From contig CM032129.1 of the NCBI GenBank assembly GCA_018894105.1, positions 16,866,968-16,930,967 of the forward strand: a stretch of 64,000 nt of DNA, given 5' to 3'. The stretch's first letter is position 1. Every line of letters starts with the position of its first letter. The position numbers were made by a program, and so were the translations under genes. Shown piece by piece: positions 59,107 to 64,000 of the stretch. This DNA comes from Jacaranda mimosifolia (lineage: Eukaryota; Streptophyta; Magnoliopsida; Lamiales; Bignoniaceae). The notes under the pieces are model-generated. The model was not told the origin of the DNA and searched no databases. It saw only the letters and a list, made by a program, of their open reading frames with translations.

Positions 59107-60578
59107 ACACTTCTAAGTCTACGGAGGTGAGGGTCTACCAATTGGTACTTGATTTATACGAGCTTATTCTATATTTGTCGAACCCTGTGATGGTCTGCCG
59201 ACCTGGCTTTCATTACCTTGTTATTTTGAGAATTAATGTTCCTGAATTGTTTGAACTCCTTGATTGTTGGAATTCTTTATACTTATTTGTGTTTGTTTTG
59301 TAAACCCCTATGAGGGTCTGTCAATCTGGCACCTTTCTCGTACGCGCCTGTTGTTGTGATAAACCCCCATGAGGGTTATTGCTTGTTCTGTTCTGGTGTC
59401 CAGAACTCTTATTATTTATTCATTTTCTGTCCCTTATACACTACAGCCTTGCCAGCCAACCCATATTACTTGTTCATTTTTTATAAACGTGTTGATTGTT
59501 CAAGAAATATTGTCGGCGTATTTAATTTCATTCTATATATCAGTTATTTAGCCTTGATAGCATACTTGATTATTGGTTATATCGGCCGAGTGCCAATCCC
59601 AGTGGAATGATTGGATTATTATTCCAGAACGGCATTACTGGCTAGTATATTGGATGTTCAGATTGTATCTTGTATATTCATGTTATTGCCTAAAGGTTAA
59701 ATTTTTATCTGTTAGCATTATATTATTTTTAACTCATGGGATGCCATGAGGGGTTTCCACTCAGAGGGACGCCACGGTGGTTTGGGCCCGGGGACTAGGT
59801 CTGGAAGATGGCCAGGCAAAACGGACCGATAGATACAGGAGGTCTTACGGCCAGTACCCACCTATGATCCTAACTTACAGGTAGCTAGAGGTAGCGAACT
59901 ACGAGTGATGGGATTTGGCATGCGGTCGACTATACAATATAAATCAATTATTACCCGCTGAGCTGAGGGCTCGAGCAAATGGAGAGATAAGGGGAAAATT
60001 TTCAAGTTAAATGCTATTGTAAAGTTACCTTGTATTCATCAAGGAGCAATAAGGAAAGATGCCAATAGGCTAGCTAAATGTTTACATATTTCAAGTTTTT
60101 ATGAGTCTAAATCTAATTTCCATTAATCATGAACTGATTATCTAATTTATTATCAATGACCTTGTTTATTGCCGTTGAAAGTCAATATTTTTCCTCTATC
60201 TCCTGTTATGTGTTTCCCTCACTGAGTCCTTTAGATTCACTCTCTTTGCTATTCTTTATTCTTTTCCTAGACAGGTCCAAGTGGGAAACCGAGGTTCACA
60301 CTTTGGTTGGAAGTCCTTTTGTAATAGATTAGGCATTCTGATTGTACATATGTCTATACTTGATCGAGACAACTATCTAAGAGATGCTATGAAGATGTTT
60401 GTATGAACCTTAAGATACTTGATTGTATGTACTGCGCTCTATGGAATGGTATTTTGGGTTAGTGCCTTTTCCTTTGAGTTGGTTAAATTCTTGATTTCCC
60501 AATTATTATTTGTTTTAGATTTCAAGCTTGAATTGGTGGCACCTCCGTTTAGGGGTCATCCTGAATGGGGATGCTACA
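59107..60578 (+). repeat. 3' LTR copy (lacking the upstream part) of the second gypsy-type element
   Basis: Matches 55217-56688 throughout in the same orientation, ending CCTGAATGGGGATGCTACA, with scattered substitutions and small indels. The first roughly 1 kb of the 5' LTR (54190-55216) has no counterpart before 59107, so this copy is truncated on its left side. Confidence 0.85.
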
Positions 60579-61035
60579 TGGACATAATTCACCCTAAAAT
60601 ATAATATTAATTAGTAAATAGAATCTTTAATTTGAAACCATTATCTTATATAATTAGTCTAGAAATTGAAACTTTAAGGAAGAAGAAACAGTTGGATGTT
60701 GTGACAGAATGTGGGGGAATAATTTGTTGATAGTAAAAATAATAATAAATATTTTTTTAATTGGAGGTATTTTAGTCTTTTAAAATTTATCTCAATATTA
60801 TAATCTATCAAAGTAAATAATTAATACAATTATCCATTTTTACCATTCATATCATCCAACAAACTAAATATAATTTAAAAAATACAAAAATATTTTAATC
60901 CTACTCTCCATCCCTTACTATCTTATCATTCAACATCCCATCACCAAGTAAACGGATCATAAGGGAATAAAACATTTTCATAATAGCGGGGAAAAAATTC
61001 CACAGGTGTACATATATATATATATATATATTCAC
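60579..61035. other. AT-rich intergenic sequence
   Basis: No gene seen. The stretch ends in CATCCCATCACCAAGTAAAC, a text also common at MITE ends, but I could not find a matching partner. Confidence 0.4.
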
Positions 61036-61087
61036 ACACACACACACATATATTACATATATATATGTAATATATGTGTGTGTGTGT
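61036..61087. repeat. 52-bp perfect palindrome of (CA)n-(TA)n-(TG)n
   Basis: Perfectly self-complementary around 61061/61062, with CA repeats on the left, TG repeats on the right and TTACATATATATATGTAA in the centre. Cruciform- and slippage-prone. Confidence 0.95.
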
Positions 61088-61463
61088 ATACATATAGTGA
61101 ATTAAATCCATATCCCTGAGATTTGGCGTAATCACCAAAAAACCCTCATTATTTTGAAAATTATATTTAACCCCCCTCAACTTTCAAACTAAAATGTAAT
61201 GCTGACGAAAAGTGTAAAATGACCAAAATGTTCATCCATTAAAAAAAAAAAAATTGAAAATACTGATAGAAAATCAAAAGATAAAAATACCATTGGACCT
61301 ATTTGTAATATTTTTGAACTTATGAGTGTTTATTTGATATATTTTTATCACATGAAATTTTTTAAAAATCCAAATTTATGACTTTAGACAATATATTTCT
61401 ATTAATTTTGAGTTACATATTTAATAATGATAAAATAGTAAACATATTTAAAATTGTAACCTT

Positions 61464-61651
61464 CTAAGTGCCTAAGATTGACCTATTTAACCTAAATTAA
61501 TTCCATGCAAACCCCAATATTTTCAAAAGATGATCAATTAGGTTTTGGGGTTAGATTTACAATTTTAGGAAACCTGATTAATCATCTTTTGAAAATATTG
61601 GGGTTTGAATAGAATTAATTTAGGTCAAATGGGTCAATCTTAGGCACTTAG
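61464..61651. repeat. long hairpin: 81-bp inverted repeat with a 26-bp loop
   Basis: The left arm 61464-61544 starts CTAAGTGCCTAAGATTGACC and contains CAAACCCCAATATTTTCAAA; the right arm 61571-61651 is its reverse complement with only a few mismatches. The arms have no similarity to the LTR termini nearby. Could be a foldback MITE or a small-RNA-producing hairpin. Confidence 0.93.
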
Positions 61652-63199
61652 ATGGTTAGGGACTGAATTAAAGTTTGAGCAAATCTTGTAGGACTTGATT
61701 GAAGGATGAATGGAAATTCTGTGGTCAAATCTAAAATTTGTAAAAGTCAATTTTACAAAAATTGGAATTTTCATTTGGACCCCCATTCATTCATTCTTCT
61801 TCTTCTTCCCCGCAACCTCACCCCCCTTCTCCAGCGATCTCCTCCGGCGATGGGTTTTTCTCCAAACTAAACAGATAAACCTATTCTCCTTCTCATCAGC
61901 TCTCCGACGGTACCACATGCACGGTGGAATGACCGGTGAAACGCTGGAGAATTGAAGCTCATTGTGAGCTCACAGCAAAAGTGGTGGGTCTCTACATTCC
62001 AACGACTGAAACGTCGATCTAGGTAGTGGGTTTGGTAGAGTTCAGCATGAGGAATACAGTGGTAACTTTGCATTGAACTTTGGCTCAAAGTTGGTGGCAG
62101 AATCGAAGTGATCGAAGGCAGCGGCGAAAATTGGCTTTGCTACGTCACGACTGGAATTGACCCCTTTCACGGCCTAGAATGGATAAATTTTTTTGGGCAT
62201 TAGGTTTATCTTGTTGAGAAGAGCAGAACGGCAGTGGTGGTGACTGTTTTTTATGACGGCGAGTGACGACGCGGTGGTGGTGGGAAGATAGTTTTCTCCC
62301 CTCGATGCGACGAGCTTAGCCGTGTGATTGGTTTGTGAATCTGAGGTCTTGTTGGGTGGATCTTGGTATAAGATTTGGAAGAGATTTTGTGTATATATAT
62401 ATGTATATTGTATCATTACTTCATTAGATTTGTATTGACGATAAGAGTTATTTTTAGTTTGATATTTATTTTGCATATTGGAATGTTGTAATTAAGTAGA
62501 ACTCAATTTGTATGGTAATAGCCTAAGTTTGAACCAAATGAGTCGTTAATTGATTAAACCCTAAATTGTAGATTTATAACCTAAGTTATACTCGATGGAA
62601 TTGATTATGAAGAATTGAGTTGTTATATTAATTTTGGGAAAAGTTATAAGAAATATTAAGTAACTAGGGAATTAGTATATGTTCCGTTCTTAACAATATG
62701 AAAATCAAGAATTATTTTGGCAATACTAGACTTATTGGCTATTATTGGGACACTAGTGTTATTTACATTTTAAACTATCATGTTAATAGGATAATTAGTA
62801 GTTTTGGATTATGATAAGCATGACAGTGATGTATTGGGAGTTAAAATAGATTTTGATTATAAATATTCTTTTTGGTTAGTTAACAATGAAGTGGATCCCG
62901 TAGATCAGTAGGCGGCGACAATTTTTCTGAGAATATAGAGGTGAGAGTCTGCCAATCTGGCACTTCATTTCACTTATCGGTATTTGTGATAAACCCCTGA
63001 GAGGGTTACTATTTCTGAACTAACTGTACTGTTATTGAAATCTGTGATCTGTTAAGATCTTTGATATTCTGTTATCTAATTCGGGCACCCCTGTGAGGGT
63101 TATTTTTGTTACAATTCTGATTCCTGTTGGTTCTGGCTCCCAAAATGGTTTTTCTGATACATGTTATTTGTTCGTTCTGTTATCTGTTCTGTTATCTTT

Positions 63200-63425
63200 A
63201 CTGTCTATACGTCTAATATGTTAGGGGCTATTCCTTGAGTATTTTCCTGTACGTCTGATATGTCAGGGACTATTCCCTGAGTATTTGTCTATAAGTTTGA
63301 TATATCATGGTCTATTCCCTGAGTATTTTCTCGTACGTCTGATATGTGAGGGGCTATTCCCTGAGTACTTGTAAGTATGATACGTTAAGGGCCATTTCTT
63401 GAGTATTCTGTTCTATGTACACTAG
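63200..63425 (+). repeat. ~50-bp tandem repeat in the third LTR
   Basis: Four to five units of TACGTCTGATATGTCAGGGA followed by CTATTCCCTGAGTATTT, with variable spacers. Confidence 0.9.
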
Positions 63426-63449
63426 TTGCTATTCCCAGGGTATTCAGGT

Positions 63450-63680
63450 TGTGAGTCATATGCTAAGGCTATTCCTAGGTATGGGCGATGTGTCAGGGCT
63501 ATTTCTGAGCATCAGTGATGTGCTAGGGCTATTCCTAGGCATCTATCATCCGTCTGTTTGTCTATGATGTGCTAGGGCTATTCCTAGGCATCTACCGTCT
63601 GTTGTTTGTGATGTGCTAGGGCTATTCCCAAGCATCTACCGTCTGTTTGTCTGTGATGTGCTAGGGCTTCTACCGTCTGC
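63450..63680 (+). repeat. ~47-bp tandem repeat in the third LTR
   Basis: About five units of GTGATGTGCTAGGGCTATTC then CTAGGCATCTACCGTCTGT. It appears to derive from the adjacent array, since both share a TGT-AGGGCTATTCC core. Confidence 0.9.
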
Positions 63681-64000
63681 CAGCGACTGTCGTGTACCAA
63701 ACTGTCACACTTAGAGAAGAATGACTGAAATGTAAATGTTATTCGGGACTATTCTGTCCGGCTGTAATCTGACTGACCGACTGTATTCTGCCTGTCAGGC
63801 TGTTACTAACTGTTTGAACGTATCTTGTTGTATTTTCGTTAATTGTTGATTGATGATCTGTCGAGTCGATTTCTTCCTCAATAGATCCCCATTATATATG
63901 TTATAATTATCTCTCACTAAGTCATTTGGACTTACCGCCCCATTTATCTTGATTTTCTCAGATAGGTATAAGTGAAGAATATGAGGTTCCAACTTGGAGT

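Larger units (their letters stand above)
61700..64000 (+). repeat. third, related gypsy-type LTR, cut by the window end
   Basis: The stretch from about 62935 shares the LTR text of 55225-56390 and 59115-60270: GAGGTGAGAGTCTGCCAATC, AAACCCCTGAGAGGGTTA, CACTAAGTCATTTGGACTTA and, at 63960, AGATAGGTATAAGTGAAGAA (compare ACAGGTCCAAGTGGGAA at 56375). A TATA-like TATATATATATG lies near 62393. Identity is clearly lower than between the other two copies, so it is a different family member. Left end uncertain. Confidence 0.65.

Overview
This is an AT-rich stretch of a plant nuclear chromosome, most likely from a eudicot. The evidence is dense Ty1/copia and Ty3/gypsy retrotransposons of plant lineages (Tat-type with a second RNase H, Athila-type with a tRNA-Asp primer site, a Tork-like copia fragment), CACTA-type DNA transposons, MITEs, a tRNA-derived SINE, and one intron-containing plant-specific DUF538 gene. 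I see no bacterial, organellar or viral genome organisation, no CRISPR array, and no tRNA or rRNA gene. Species cannot be told from the sequence.

Layout. (1) 1-18140: a decayed Ty1/copia element on the minus strand. Its 3' LTR (right end 1556) is cut at 271/272 by the end of a same-family element in the opposite orientation that runs off the left edge. Its 5' LTR (7384-18140) is split by an 8.8 kb CACTA element (8943-17726) with a visible ATT target duplication. (2) 18141-18498: an older copia LTR piece. (3) About 19000-25862: a Ty3/gypsy Tat-lineage element on the plus strand with gag, PR, RT, RNase H, second RNase H and IN in order, all broken by stops, followed by a 60-bp tandem repeat. 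(4) 25967-27240: a Tork-like copia RT/RNase H relic. (5) 27241-32230: sequence without recognisable genes, with a degenerate repeat array near 31.5-31.96 kb. (6) 32236-33507: a minus-strand Tat gag/PR fragment. (7) 33.8-47.6 kb: a gene-bearing, LTR-poor interval with several MITEs, a foldback Mutator-like element (about 38.66-43.93 kb) carrying a ribosomal protein L7 pseudogene and a six-unit inverted array, a SINE with 10-bp target duplications, and the one credible host gene, a two-exon DUF538 gene (45326-46173). (8) 47654-49262: a small CACTA-like element apparently truncated by (9) an Athila element (49263 to about 54135) that keeps gag and protease but has lost RT, RNase H and integrase. 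(10) About 54190-60578: a second gypsy-type LTR element with no recognisable coding domains. (11) About 61.7-64.0 kb: a third, related LTR leaving the window.

Functionally, the only gene likely to be expressed for the host is DUF538. Everything else is transposon-derived. Many retroelement stops look like C-to-T decay (Gln or Trp codons turned into stops; the second catalytic Asp of integrase turned into Asn in both the first copia and the Tat element), as expected for long-methylated repeats. The strongest structural observations are the nested insertions at the left, the foldback element with its captured L7 fragment and hairpin array, an 81-bp-arm hairpin at 61464-61651, and the pol-deleted Athila.
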